Shown here in pieces: positions 22,781 to 34,563 of a stretch of DNA of 64,000 nt. The translations under genes and the position numbers were made by a program. The stretch covers positions 147,257,741 through 147,321,740 of the forward strand of contig CM041465.1 of the NCBI GenBank assembly GCA_023213395.1, in the 5' to 3' direction. The DNA is from Cycas panzhihuaensis (lineage: Eukaryota > Cycadophyta). The notes under the pieces were generated by a model. It was not told the DNA's origin. It made no database searches and worked only from the letters and a program-made list of their open reading frames with translations. Positions within the stretch are counted from its first letter, which is position 1. Every line of letters starts with the position of its first letter.

Positions 22781-24075
22781 AACAAAGCTTTTGGTTTTTG
22801 ACTTCTTATTTTATTATCAAGTACATTTCCCATGTCTTCAATTGTCTTAATGAACCATGTAGGTAACTTACTTTCCTTTGTCGAGTCTTCTCTTGCCTCT
22901 GAGTATTTCGAATAAGAATCTGTTGCCTATGTTGAACCTTCTTCTTTAGATGAGTGTATGTGAGACAAGGATGATTCCGGCGATGGAATCTCTTCTGTAG
23001 CAATGTCTGAAGTTTCTTCTGTGAAGTCTTCTCTACTTGAGTTTTTTATTTCTTCCTCAATTAATTTGATTTGAGTTTAAGAATCAAAACTTTCTTTATT
23101 AAAAACCACATCTTGGCTAGCATATATCTTGTTTATTTTTGGATCAATGTATTTATAATCTTTTAAATTCTTATTATACCCTATCATAATGTATTCTATG
23201 TTTTTCGCATCAATTTTTGATCTTTTCTTATGTGGTATATATACATAGACCTGACTACTAAATACTTTAAGTGAGTTGACATCAGGTTTCTTACCTATCC
23301 ATTCTTCTTCAGGTGTAATGTTCTCTAGGGATTTAGTTTGACTCCTATTTATTAGGTAGTAGGCTACATTAACTACTTTTGCCTAATATGATTTCAGAAC
23401 CTACTTTTCATGAACCATACTTTGAGCCATCTTTATCAAGGTTCTATTTTTTCTCTCAGCAACCCCATTGGATTGTGGGGTATAGGGTGTGGTGACTTTT
23501 CTTCGTATTACGTTTTGCTTGCAATAGGTTAGAAATTCATTGGAGATGTACTCCTCTCCTCCAATAGATCTTATGCACTTTATTTTGATTTCAGACTCTA
23601 GTTATACTTCTACTTTAAACTCCTTGAAGATTTCAAAGACTTCTAATTTATTATGCAAGAAGTGCACCCAAACTTTTCTAGTAAAATCATCAATAAAGGT
23701 TCATAAATACCTACAACCATTTATTGAAAGTGGGGTGAGTGGTCCACAAAGATTTGTGTAAATTAATTCCAATTTACTTTGTGTTCTCTATTTTCTTTCT
23801 TTGAATAGTAGTCTATGATGTCTTCCAAATTGGTATCCCTTGTAAACAAAATTTCCTGAAGAGATGTGAGGTAGTCCATGTACTACATTATATTTTTTCA
23901 TTTTCTTTAATGTTTCTATTAGTAGATGCCCATACTTCAAATGCCAAAATTTATTATTAGAATTCATAACAGTATAAAATTTTGGACCTAGACTTGGTAT
24001 TATAGGATCTGAGATCAATTTATATAGATCATTACTCCTAACACCTTTTGTTATTATTTCTCTATTATTTTTCAT
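22781..24075 (-). pseudogene. Copia GAG-pre-integrase and integrase of C
   Basis: It opens with HLKYGHLLIETL of the GAG-pre-integrase zinc-binding domain (23788-24075). The core then has IYTNLCGP, where the first catalytic Asp is Asn, and CIRSIGGEEY, where the second Asp is Ile. SNGVAERKNRTL retains the Glu. The C-terminal part TKSLENITPEEEW and the GYNKNLKDYKYIDPK segment follow, then a Ser/Glu-rich linker. With both Asp residues changed the enzyme could not join DNA even without the stops. Confidence 0.88.
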
Positions 24076-24135
24076 ATCTAATATATGACAAAGACCTTCT
24101 TCATCAAACGCAGTTCTTAGCCTCTTTTTGCTAAG

Positions 24136-24486
24136 TTATAAAATAGATAAAATATTCATTTTAAGGTCAGGGACCAATAGGACATTTCCAACTTTCTTTA
24201 CATTACCTTGTATGTTGATAGAGATAGTACCTACTCCTTTAATTCTAAGTGGATACTTGTCTCCTAACTCTACTGACTTGTTAATGTCACAAGGTTTCAA
24301 AGTTTCAAACCAATCTTGGTGACTTGTCATATGTCGTGAGGCTTTAGAGTCAATGAACCATGCATCTGTTTCCTTCAATCCTATTAATAATGCAACCATA
24401 AATGTTGTTTCCTCCTCTTCTTCTTTAACTTGTTCTTTGTTATAGCTGCCCACTGGTATTTTCCCTCTATGAATATTTATTCTCAT
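24136..24486 (-). pseudogene. Copia protease of C
   Basis: An open stretch has WFIDSKASRHMTSHQDWFET, the copia retropepsin active site with the Gly of Asp-Ser-Gly replaced by Lys. VGNVLLVPDLKMNILSI, the standard second landmark, follows. An acidic KEEEEETTF linker precedes it, as in element D. It is in frame with the gag upstream and the integrase downstream. Confidence 0.85.
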
Positions 24487-25341
24487 TTGAGGACACTAAT
24501 AAGGATAGTATCCTGACTGATCGCAATGCTAACACACATCAAATGCTCTGCAAGCATTGGTGAAATGTCCAGGTTTGCCACAATTGAAACATATTCTAGT
24601 GTCTCTACCTCATCTACGTCCTCCATTATCTTGATAACAGCCACGAGCATAACTCTTAGAATCTGAAGTTTGTCCCCTTCCACATGATTATCTTTGTCCT
24701 CAAGGTCCCAGATTTAGCCTGGAGGCAAAGACATCTTCTAATTCCACTGAATCTTCATATCACCTATTTCTTTGTTCTTGCCTTAGCAATATTCTAGTCA
24801 ACTCATCAAGTGTCATTACATCAATCTGATTACTATTTGTAATGGTATTAATGATTATATCAAAAGATTTGGGAAGTGTGCTAGCTACCATCTGAATAAG
24901 ATCTGGTTCAGGAAGAATTTCTCTAGTACTTAAGAGACCATTCCTAAGTGAAGTGACCTTGTATATGAAGTCGGTCACTACTTCATGTTCTTTCATATAT
25001 AACTTATATAACTCTTCTTTTAAGGAAAATATCTGTGATTTATTTTTCTGACCAAAAATATTTTTAAAACACTTCCAAATGTCTGAAGTGGAGTTCAGTT
25101 TTTTAGCATATACCAAGAGAGAGTTAGAAACAGATAGTTTGAGGATGATCACTCTCATATTATCTCTTTCAAGCCAATTAAGCAATGTTACACTTGTATC
25201 ATCTAGCTTGGTTTTTATGCCAAGAGCAATGTTCCAAGCATTTCTAGCCCAAAGAAGGGTTTCAACTTTTATTTTCCAAATATGATAATTAATGTCTATG
25301 AGTTTATCTTGTTCAGGCAATCCATAGGTTGGTGTAGCCAT
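24487..25341 (-). pseudogene. Copia gag of C with zinc knuckles
   Basis: The start is taken at the ATG at 25341 because MATPTYGLPEQDKL aligns with the N-terminus of the D gag; an in-frame ATG lies four codons upstream. The open stretch to 24760 contains IWKIKVETLL, IWKCFKNIFGQKNKSQIFSL, LKEELYKLYM and LTRILLRQEQRN, typical UBN2-type copia gag. Beyond the first stops comes an intact zinc knuckle CFNCGKPGHFTNAC, then a second knuckle with a stop, a His-to-Tyr change and another stop. Gag coats and packages the element RNA. Confidence 0.88.
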
Positions 25342-25987
25342 TATTAATAACAAAAAAAAAGACCCAAATAGGCTTGACTACATAGTTGTGCATATTTTTG
25401 TACAAAACCCTATATGTACAGACTTAGACAAATGATACCTCAAAAGTGAGGTCTTTTCACCACGAGTACAGATCTTGTATTAGTTTCTGGAAACAACCTC
25501 TCAAAACGAAGAAAATGGCCTCTAAAACTTAGATGGGCAATTAGGATTTAATCACATTTTGCTTAAATCTTTTAAAATACTCCACCAAACTAGATGAAAT
25601 TGGATTTAAACTCTTAATAACATAGAAACAAAGATTTTATGATAGTCTTTACCTGATTTCAGGTAAGATTTCGACTTAAATTCACCATACTTCCTTCAAA
25701 CATGTGCAGACTAGTTTTCCTTTAATTCTGACCTCAAAACAACTTCAAACGACTTTAAGCTAGTTGAGAATGTTGATGAGCATGTTTAGATCTATCTACC
25801 CACCAAATTTCATTGCATTCTGAGAAGTTTAAAATTGTGGCATCCGTATGATTTCTGTACAGTCCCATACATAGGCAATTAATGCAGTGCTTTTATAACA
25901 GAGAGCCTTTTAGACTTGCCTTCTTCTTGACCCCTTGAATTGGTCTTCAGTCAATTAAGTCTTCTTCCTTTGGATGAGTAGTTAGAC
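25342..25987 (-). other. Untranslated leader of C
   Basis: About 650 bp between the primer-binding site and gag. It aligns in outline with the leader of D (GTACAAAACCCTA and TGTACAG near gag; ATCCGTATG and CTGTACAG near the LTR). Confidence 0.75.
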
Positions 25988-26001
25988 CTACTCTAATACC
26001 A
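25988..26001 (-). promoter_or_regulatory. Primer-binding site of C (initiator tRNA-Met)
   Basis: The reverse complement reads TGGTATTAGAGTAG directly beside the LTR, with one C-to-T change in the core. Confidence 0.85.
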
Positions 26002-26225
26002 TGTTCATTTAATTCAAAGAAGCAGAAGGCTGGTGAGTAGAATTGAACCAATTCTTATTAAGGAGATGATCTCTTAAATATATAAGGAGACTTGCAATCA
26101 TTATAACAAGTTTTAAAACCAACTTCTAAAGACATGATACATGCCATATTCACATGTGTGAATTACATAATTAAGGGTTTATTAATGACCCTTTGTAATG
26201 TCTAGATAAAACATTACCTCTAACA
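26002..26225 (-). repeat. 5' LTR of element C
   Basis: It begins TGTTCATTTAATTC and ends CTCTAACA, 224 bp. In element orientation a TATATTTAAGAG stretch overlaps an inverted repeat TTAAGAGA/TCTCCTTAA. Confidence 0.9.
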
Positions 26226-27720
26226 ACTAGTAGGAGGCTTTATTCTATACTTTAAAATTAAACATAATTCATTCTAGTATAGCCCAAACTTTAGAAAATT
26301 AAAAATAAATTTTAACTATAGTTTTTTAGACTAATCTTCATTGAATATTCCTTAAATAGTATGTGTGACAATTAAACCCTCCTAAAAAATTAAGATTTTC
26401 TTAAAATTACAATTTTTTTTTTTAATAACTCAGCCACCTCATTGTTAGTCTATCAATGATTAAAATGATAGGTCAGTGTCAAGGGTTTCATGGCAACAAC
26501 ACTCAATGGGCATGCAAAAATCAACAATTCAACCACCTTCGTCCTCCTCAATTCTCATTTGACCTCCTTTGAGTTTTAGGTGATAGTTTGGGAGAAATTA
26601 CATAGAATATAACATTATTCATGCATCCTCATTTCTCCATAATGATTATTTTCATTCTTTATCAATTTCTTAGTTATTTATCTTCTACGTGTGTGTGTTT
26701 AGGTGGTGACAATTATTAATATGGTTCTCAAATAGGCATGCCAATCTCTTTATCTTCTTTGTTGTCTATTCGATGAATTTCATTGTGTATAGGATGGGTT
26801 TGTCTCTAATTAGGTACCCTTTATCCATTCCTTCACTATGCATTTTAGTAGGCATCTGTTTATTGGCATATTGAATGATGACCTTTTTGTGTGTTTACTA
26901 TTTGACAGTTTTTTTACATAGGCATCTGACTACTCTTGATATCCCTTATTCAGCTCTCAGTGTTTATCAGTCAATTTGGTCGATTAAATCTATGAGTGTA
27001 TGGTCACTGCAAAAGTTCATAGGTTACATAAGGACATTGTTGTAAAATATATATGAGATTTTACTATAGTTTGAAACTATAGCTTATGCCCTTTAGAATA
27101 TTCTTTATAAATATTCATCACCATATATTTCAGTTTCCCATTCACTTTAATAGTAATCAATAGAGGTTTTTCAGTGTTGATAGTGGTCCCTCACTTTAAT
27201 AGTAGTGAATAACAAAGGTCTTCATCACCCTTTAACATTTCATTTTGTCCCTACAACACTATCTTCATAGATTCATCACCATTAAATTTTCAATAGAGAC
27301 CCTCTTTTAATACAAATATTTAATCACTTTTCAACACTACTTAAAACATAGGTATTTTTCACAATGGCCTATTAATAATAATTCTCAGTAACATGTTTGT
27401 CAATAGGTGGTATATTACTGCCAACAACCTATTACCTTCAATATCTCTCTACTTACTTGTATGTGACATTTTCAGCTTGTATGTAGATCAATCTACATCC
27501 AATATGCTTGTATATATGTGTGCATGTCTCTTTCAGTTAGCATGTATATATCCAACTACCTATAAATTAAGTCTCTACAACATGCATATTAAATCTACCT
27601 AAAGGACTAAATATCTCACCTAATAAGTAGTATTTAATTATATGTATTAAAGTGTAAATCTTAACAATGATTAGAGCTAGTACAACAATCAACAATTATA
27701 ATTGATAATACATTATAAAT
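26226..27720. other. Unassigned AT-rich DNA
   Basis: No domain or LTR pair recognised. A short imperfect repetition around 27120-27230 contains two copies of a CACTTTAATAGTA segment. It may be the interior of an older minus-strand element ending at the primer-like site 27722-27735. Confidence 0.5.
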
Positions 27721-27721
27721 C

Positions 27722-27736
27722 AACTCTGATACCACA
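27722..27736 (-). promoter_or_regulatory. Orphan initiator-Met primer-binding site
   Basis: The reverse complement reads GTGGTATCAGAGTT, matching TGGTATCAGAG exactly. Next to it is TGTTATAGT, which resembles the ends of the copia LTRs here but is cut after about nine bases by E1. It suggests a stump of another minus-strand element into whose LTR E1 inserted. Confidence 0.5.
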
Positions 27737-27745
27737 TGTTATAGT

Positions 27746-28077
27746 TGAAAGTTTAAAAGCATGGAGACAGAGCAGAACAATAACCAATCTTCAATCCATT
27801 GTAGAGTAAGAGCATAAACCAAATCATATTCATCAAGCCTTGTTTGAGAGCATCACAGATTTCCAAAATAGTGGTGGTGTCAAACAACACTAGGGTTTGT
27901 CACCCCATAAAATATATAGTTTGAGAGAGGAGAAAAACCTCCTCAACCTCTAAAATTTAAACAATATTAAAATAATGCTTAACTTAAGTGAATATTAAAC
28001 TTACCTAACTTACCTTCACATGTGTATACTCACATGTGCAAAAGGTAGGAGTGGGGTGATGAACATTAACCCCAACA
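27746..28077 (-). repeat. 3' LTR of E1
   Basis: It starts TGAAAGTTTAAAAGCATGG and ends CCCCAACA. The purine tract TTCTCCCCCTTAA (reverse complement) follows at 28078-28090. It is 332 bp and related to 31232-31548, 44202-44537, 45406-45732 (inverted) and 45789-46167. Confidence 0.88.
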
Positions 28078-28255
28078 TTCTCCCCCTTAATAGTCATCAT
28101 GATCATCTTCACTTTTCTTTGAATTTATGGTACATGTATTTGAGGAAAATTTTAAGAGAGTGATTGATTATGTGTCCTTTAGCTTTGTCTTCATTAACTT
28201 TTTTCATTGTCCTTACAAAGTGGTTTCCTTCAATGTAGTATAGTTCAAGTGATCT

Positions 28256-28786
28256 CTAAGTAGGTGTGGTTTGCTTTGAATGGAGAAGAGTTGCTTCATC
28301 TTTTACTTTATCTTCTTGATCATTTGTCTTATGAGAATCAATCAAGTCATAGGTATATACAACATCACCAAGTGTAACATTGTGATCATCCATTTTATTT
28401 GAGTCATCAGCATTAGCCTTTTCAACATAAAATGCATGCTCTACCATTTGTCTCACATGTACAACATCATGAACATAGTTAATTTCATTTAAATCTAAGG
28501 TTTCTCTCCCATAAATTGATTCTAGAGTATCCTAAATAGATTTAGATATAATTAACTCACCAACATTAATGAATACATCATTATTTATTGTGCTAAAGAT
28601 TAATACTATGACTTCATTATCATTTTTTAAGTTTTCTTTAAAATTTTGTTCATCTTCTAAGTAACTATATGCAATAAATTTTTAAAAATTATTTACACTA
28701 AGATGTGTTTTTAACAAATCTTTCCAAACATGAAAATTAGTCCTATCAAATGTGGAAATTAACATATCATCAAGATAAGTTGCCAT
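28256..28786 (-). pseudogene. Gag-like gene of E1
   Basis: From an ATG at 28786, the translation reads MATYLDDMLISTFDRTNFHV, then WKDLLKTHL, NDNEVIVLIFSTINNDVF, a stop, DTLESIYGRETLDLNEINYV and HVRQMVEHAFYVEKANADDS, ending HSKQTTPT. The FD-x-x-N/D-F-x-x-W start and the D-T-L-x-S-I-Y-G motif are those of copia gag. The tail is acidic and has no zinc knuckle. Two stops interrupt the first two thirds. The tail (VRQM, HKT, DKVK, QTTPT) recurs in E2, which argues that this short gag was the element's real product. Confidence 0.72.
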
Positions 28787-31217
28787 TTGTAAAAAATTTA
28801 GTTTATGAACTCAAATGAATAGATGAAGTCCTTTAATGAATTAATAACATAAAGTAGGGAATAAATGCTTTTTCACAAATATAAATCCCTTAAGATAAAT
28901 GCTTTCTGTTAGGATAGAACTAAATCAATCAATGATTTTATGTAAATCTTAAAGGTAAAGGGCTAAAATGAGCCAAAGATAATTTAAAATATATATACTA
29001 TCTTTTAGATGAATGCCTTCATAAAGCAATGAAAAGTAACTTGATAATTTATGATTCAAGAATATTGTTTGCAAGATAACTTTCATATGGGTTTAAATAA
29101 GCTTTTAAAAAAATGAAGTGCTTTGAATGCTTACATGCAATAGAATGCACCTTGAAAATACTTTGAAAGCTTGAAATATAATCCAATAAACCTTTAATAT
29201 ATAGATGAAATTATTAAGAGTAAATATGAGCTCTTTTAAATCAAAGAAATATGTATATATATACTTGAAATATGATTATGGAATAAACCTTAAATGAATG
29301 TCTTCAAAGAGACAACAATTGGCCTAAAATAAGCAATAAATAAGCTTTGGGAGAGCTTTGAATTAAATTTATAAGCTAAAAGATAAAATGAAAGCTTTAG
29401 AATAAGGTTAGAATGTAGTAGTTTAACGTTTATGATCCAAAGGGGGTTCCTTCTCTTTAAGAGACTGAAATAGAGCTTAATAGCTGTAAAAACTCAATTT
29501 GTAAGCTTTTAAGATAAGCAAGAGTTGCCAGCAACTGATTAGTTTCTCAATGATAAATAAATATGTTGAGTTAGAGAAAAAAAATTTACTTGAAATATTT
29601 AATAATATGTCCAATTAGGACCAAATAGGAGCCACAACTTTAACTACTTCAAAGAACTTCAAAATAATGACAAAATAAAGTAAAACTCATTCTAATATAA
29701 AGAATATTAAAAACCCTTTGCGACGAATCTAACTGTTTAGAAAATAGGCTCTTAGAGCTCAAGACATTAATGAATGAGTGGGAGGACCCTTTTAAGGGCT
29801 TAAAATAGAGCCACAAACTTAGATGCTATGAAATTTAAATTAAATCTTTGTAGAATGATGTGAAAATACTCATATACAAATTAGAGATCCCTTAGTATGT
29901 CTCAAGCTAAAGAAACTTATAAAATTTACTTTAATATTGTTGAAAATAATGAACTAAGCTAAATAAGTTACCTCAACTTCACTGGATTTGAAAACCTACA
30001 AAACAACTTCAAATCAGATAAAAAATTATACCATCATGTAGAGAATCAAAGCAGCTTTCCAACATATCCAGTCGTTTGAAGAAAAGACTCCTGAATCAAA
30101 AGTTATAAGTGAAATAGTCAAGATAACTTATTATGAAAAAAAAAAATTTAAAAAGAGTTTTAATAAGCCCCTTTTGAAAATGGCCCGATCACATGGAGAC
30201 CAATATGGCCACTAGTCAGTTGAAGAAGGGTGATAGGACTTCAAATATCATTAAAGTAAATTAAATCAAAGTTATAAAGTTTAACTTCATAAGAATTAAT
30301 CAAAATGTAAATAAATTTAAAAATAAAAAATATGCAAAGGTTGTGCACACAGATAAAACTTCGTGGAGCTCATTCTCTTCATACACAACTTAGATTAAGA
30401 CAAAATTTTAGACAACGCTAGATATCCCTACTAAAAAGTCACCTATAAAATTTCATAAAGATCTATTGAACATAAAGAGAGAACAAAATGATTGATCTCG
30501 GGAAGATCATGTAGGATGTATGGATTGCGTAGAGGTCGTATGGCTCAGTGAGAGCCCAAAATACTTCAAAGATTACTTAGTCTACTTTGTATTAGGTCTA
30601 CACCATAGTTACAAAAGAAACCAAATAAAAAACAAAGCCAAAATGAGTAAATAAAAAGTGGGGAAGAGAGATTTTACTCCCAAAATGAGTAACCAAGGTT
30701 CTAGGAGGGAGATCTCTTCATAGGAATGATGAAATTTGAAATTGCTGAATCTAGTATAAAGTTAACTCAAAGAGCTTCAAAATAGATGGTCACTTAATAG
30801 GGTTTTGATCACCATGGAGAGTGCACCAGGCTATAGAAGTTTAAGTTCCTTACAAAACCTTTAAAAAAATGAAAAAATAATAAAAACTTGTAAAATATCA
30901 AATGAAACCTTAGTATAATTTCTCCAAAGGATTATTGGATTGAATATACATACTATTACTACACATATATGAAGAAATACTGATTAAATAGAGTATATAT
31001 ACCAAAAAATAGCTAAATATTCAATAAAACTATACAAAACTTATTAATAAAACTTTATAAAGTGATGAAATATTGAACATTTTTACTTGCCGTGAGTAGC
31101 CTTGATAGATCTCCTTTTCAAAACACCAATGGATCTTTGCTTGATGCTAAATGAAACCAACTCAAGAAGCTTCGAATATAGTCCATGCTCTAAAATGCTA
31201 AATGAAACCAAGATCTA
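28787..31217 (-). other. Leader of E1 (about 2.4 kb, non-coding)
   Basis: No domain recognised in either strand. It is AT-rich, with a less AT-rich part at 30340-30570 on the primer-site side. A long leader like that of B suggests a packaging or structural role. Confidence 0.55.
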
Positions 31218-31231
31218 GCTCTGATATCAAA
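31218..31231 (-). promoter_or_regulatory. Primer-binding site of E1
   Basis: The reverse complement reads TTTGATATCAGAGC, the initiator-Met site with one G-to-A change, two bases from the LTR. Confidence 0.8.
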
Positions 31232-31548
31232 TGAAGGTTTGAAAGCATAGAGATAGAGTGGAGCAGTAACCAATCTTCAATCCATTGTAGAGTTAGAGCA
31301 TAAACCAAATCATATTCATCAAGCCATATTTGAGAGCATTACAGATTTCCAAAATAGTGGTGGCATCAAAAGACACCGGGTTTTGTCACCCTAATAAATA
31401 TATAGTTTAAGGGAGGAGGGAAACCTCCTCAACCTCCAAAATTTAAACAATGTTAAAATAATGCTTAACTTAAGTTAACATTAACCTTACTTGACTTACC
31501 TTCATATGTATACACTCACATGTATAAAAGGTGGGAGTGGGGTGATGA
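31232..31548 (-). repeat. 5' LTR of E1 (outer end truncated)
   Basis: It starts TGAAGGTTTGAAAGCATAG and aligns with 27746-28077 up to GGGGTGATGA. It lacks the final approximately 17 bases (ACATTAACCCCAACA in the family) and passes directly into unrelated DNA. Confidence 0.85.
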
Positions 31549-34256
31549 GATCATAATTGTATGGATTAACTATTAAGCATTAGAAAATTAATTTCAAATA
31601 TTTGATAAAATCTTATATCAATAAATATCCCACTAATCCCTACTTTTCACTTGCATTTTTACAAATAAACTATATGTAACTAAATACAATATTAGATAGA
31701 ATATTAATCTTAATCTAATATGATACATATGAGGTGAGAGTTGTAACCTCCATTGACTCATCACTCATATAACATTAAATAATTTTATATATAAGATAAT
31801 ACAAATATTAAGTGGAGGCTCATAACCTAATGTTATGAGCCCGAAATAAACATTAATATTTAACATAAATCTCACATCTAAAATGCATCCTAGTAAGCAA
31901 CAAGCACATTAATTGGTTGTCCATACATCTTAGTGATGGGTAAACTATAAGGATGTTGCATGCATAATTTATTATATGCAAAAAATGTTGATTAACTTTG
32001 ATGTATAGGTTGTGAAGGAGTATAATTGGGAAAAGCTCCAAAGTACATAAGGTGAAGGAGTTCAACGATCATTTGTACTTTTTCCTAAGGACATAAAGAT
32101 AAAACAAATAATTTATAGTATATTGGTGATCTTTGCTTATATGAAATAGAGCAAAATTACAAGTGACTTTTATTATATAAGTGGTAGTGTGTATTAGCAA
32201 CAAGGATAAATATGAGATATGTCCCATTAAAGCAAGATTGCATTTTATATTTATAGTTGCTTAAATTTTTTATTTGGTTATTACGGTTAAGATTTCACTT
32301 ACTAAAATTATGTAATGAATTTATGACTTGGATATTAACAAGATTATATCAACTCACCAAGGATATAATTTTAAGATTAATGTGCTTTATTAATAACATT
32401 GAGATGTAGGTAGACACCCAAGGTAACAACATTTTGTAAGGACATTGAAAATAGATTTCTTTTCAAGTGTTGAAGAAGAAGGACAAGCACAAGCAAAAAG
32501 CACACATGAAGTAGCTTAATATGAAACAAGTTGATGATGTTATAGGGAATATATAAATTAAATATTAAATAGGAGTGTTAGAAAGTAATGTTTAATCTAT
32601 GGTCAATCCATGGTATGGTAGTTTAATAATGTCTAGTGGTGACACTATTTGTGGTGGTCATAAGACATTATATATTCTTTCTCAAAGTTGTAATAAATAA
32701 AGGCAACGTTAAAAGTAGTGCAAACTCTTATTTGATTGGATGTTGCTAAGGCTTTCATGTATGATCTTATTGTAGAGAAATAGTATAACCCCATTAGGCA
32801 TTAATGGGGTGAGTAACTTCTGTATAATAGTATACTGTGTTTATTATAACTCATAAAGACACCTAGTGCTCCCCCAATGGAGCCTAGTATGGTCTTATCA
32901 TGCACTTTGTTGAATATTTTCAATAATAGAATTTCATACATTTTATGGTGGATGTTTTCTTATCTTAAGGTTTTATCATGTTAAACCATGTCTTAATATT
33001 AATTATTTGATCCTTATTTATTATCCATTATTGATGATTATATGCTCTTATGATAATCATATGTTATATATTAATTTTAATGATAAATACTTCATGTTGA
33101 TGTGATTGAATCATGCAGTATTCAAGAGGTGTTTGATAGTTGTCCTTATGATGATATCAAACTCAAAAAATCTAACATTCTATTTTTTATATCCATTCCA
33201 TTTTTCCTTTATTTTACTCTAACTCTAACCTAACTACATTAGATTATTTCTATAACACCATCCATTGGCCCAAAGATAGGGAGAAAATAGATAGCATAGT
33301 TATAATAAACTATAATAAGATCTACTAAAAGCAAAGAGAAACCCCTTAACAAAGTTGCAATGACATAAAGGTCTACTTGGAGATTTTTTGTGCTAATAAG
33401 GGAAAAGACATAAAAATATAGCTTACAAAGACAGAATCATATTTTGACATCCACCTTCATTTGATAATTGAGAAGATCTTATTTACATCTTGCCACCTAA
33501 GCAATAAGACCTTAAGTTGCTTTAGATTGTTTAGACAAGTCTATTGCAATACTGCCCATTTCAACTTTGGTATTTTTCTCTAAGGCTATATATGAAGAGT
33601 ATGGTAGGACCTGAAGTTAATGATTTTTTACTAGAATCCTATAGGCAAGGTCTATATGGAAGGCTAAAATGAGGAAATAAGGTGAAATCATAAGTGAAAG
33701 GCTTCTCAGACCAGAAAAATGATAATAATGGAGAAGAGAAGATATTAGCCCCCCACTTTAGTGGAGATGGAGCTCTTAATCCCAAGGTTTGGATTAAAAC
33801 AATATAGGATTATGTATTTTTTCACCCTTTACATGGCATAGAAAGCTTACAAATAATAGCTCAACATTTATAAGGAGATGTGTATCATTGGAATGAGGAA
33901 TGGAATATGAATGCTAGAGGTTTTTCATGAAATGGGTTTACTCTCAAATGTTGTTTTCTCATGAAATATAATGAGACATGGGGGCAAGGAGCATAACTAA
34001 AGGCTAAGCCAAGGAAAAGGGTTGAAATAAGAGTTGAAGAACATTTAGAGTAAGAAAATCAATGGATAATAAAGGAAGGTAAAGAAAAGGTAAAGGTGTT
34101 AAACTTGTGCTTTAACATGGAGAATAATAAGGAGAGAAACAAGTTGTAATTAGTAAACAAATTCTAGGATGGGTACCAAAAGAACATTGTAATGACATTG
34201 AGGATGTTATTATTCATGCAAGGTTAGGTTTTTGTTAGGTTATAATTGCATCTATT

Positions 34257-34258
<2 letters not shown>
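31549..34258. other. Unassigned AT-rich DNA
   Basis: I see no coding domain, LTR or repeat in about 2.7 kb. A purine-rich part (33990-34140) precedes the GA microsatellite. Confidence 0.5.

Positions 34259-34306
<48 letters not shown>
34259..34306. repeat. (GA)n microsatellite
   Basis: A run of about 23 uninterrupted GA units. Confidence 0.97.
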
Positions 34307-34308
<2 letters not shown>

Positions 34309-34310
34309 TC

Positions 34311-34563
34311 AAGTCTAGAATAATGAAAGACAAAAGAGAAGAGAAAGATATTTTTTTAAATCTTTTTTTTGATTCATTATTCACTTATAATCTAGGCTAA
34401 TCTTCAATGTGAAGATAAGTATATTCAAATGAAAACAAGTCTAGAATAACATAAGACAAAAGAGAAGAGAAAGATATTTTTTTTAATCTTTTTTTTAATT
34501 CATTATTCACTTATGATCTAGGCTAATCTTCAATGTGAAGATAAGTATATTCAAATGAAAACA
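34311..34563. repeat. Tandem duplication of a 126-bp unit
   Basis: 34311-34436 and 34437-34563 are near-identical. Both start AAGTCTAGAATAA, contain AGAGAAGAGAAAGATATTTT and end GTATATTCAAATGAAAAC. It is the youngest-looking duplication in this stretch. Confidence 0.93.

Larger units (their letters stand above)
21015..26225 (-). mobile_element. Ty1/copia retrotransposon C (same family as D)
   Basis: LTRs of 224 bp at 21015-21238 and 26002-26225 flank a minus-strand copia polyprotein. By eye they differ at about 25 positions. The primer-binding site is beside the right LTR and the purine tract beside the left. Gag, protease, integrase and reverse transcriptase fragments lie in one frame from the ATG at 25341, interrupted by stops. 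A 7-bp deletion relative to D lies near the C-terminus. Flanks GCTAA and ACTAG share only the central CTA, so the target duplication is uncertain. Domain order and protein sequence closely follow element D. Confidence 0.92.
27746..31548 (-). mobile_element. Non-autonomous gag-only LTR element E1
   Basis: Related LTRs at 27746-28077 and 31232-31548 (the second truncated at its outer end) flank a 3.1-kb interior on the minus strand. It has an initiator-Met primer-binding site (31218-31231) beside the right LTR and a GGGGGAGAA purine tract beside the left. The only coding trace is a gag-like frame (28256-28786), which ends about 180 bp from the purine tract. No protease, integrase, reverse transcriptase or RNase H is present. 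The same layout recurs in E2. This corresponds to the described plant class of terminal-repeat retrotransposons carrying only GAG (TR-GAG). Confidence 0.82.
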
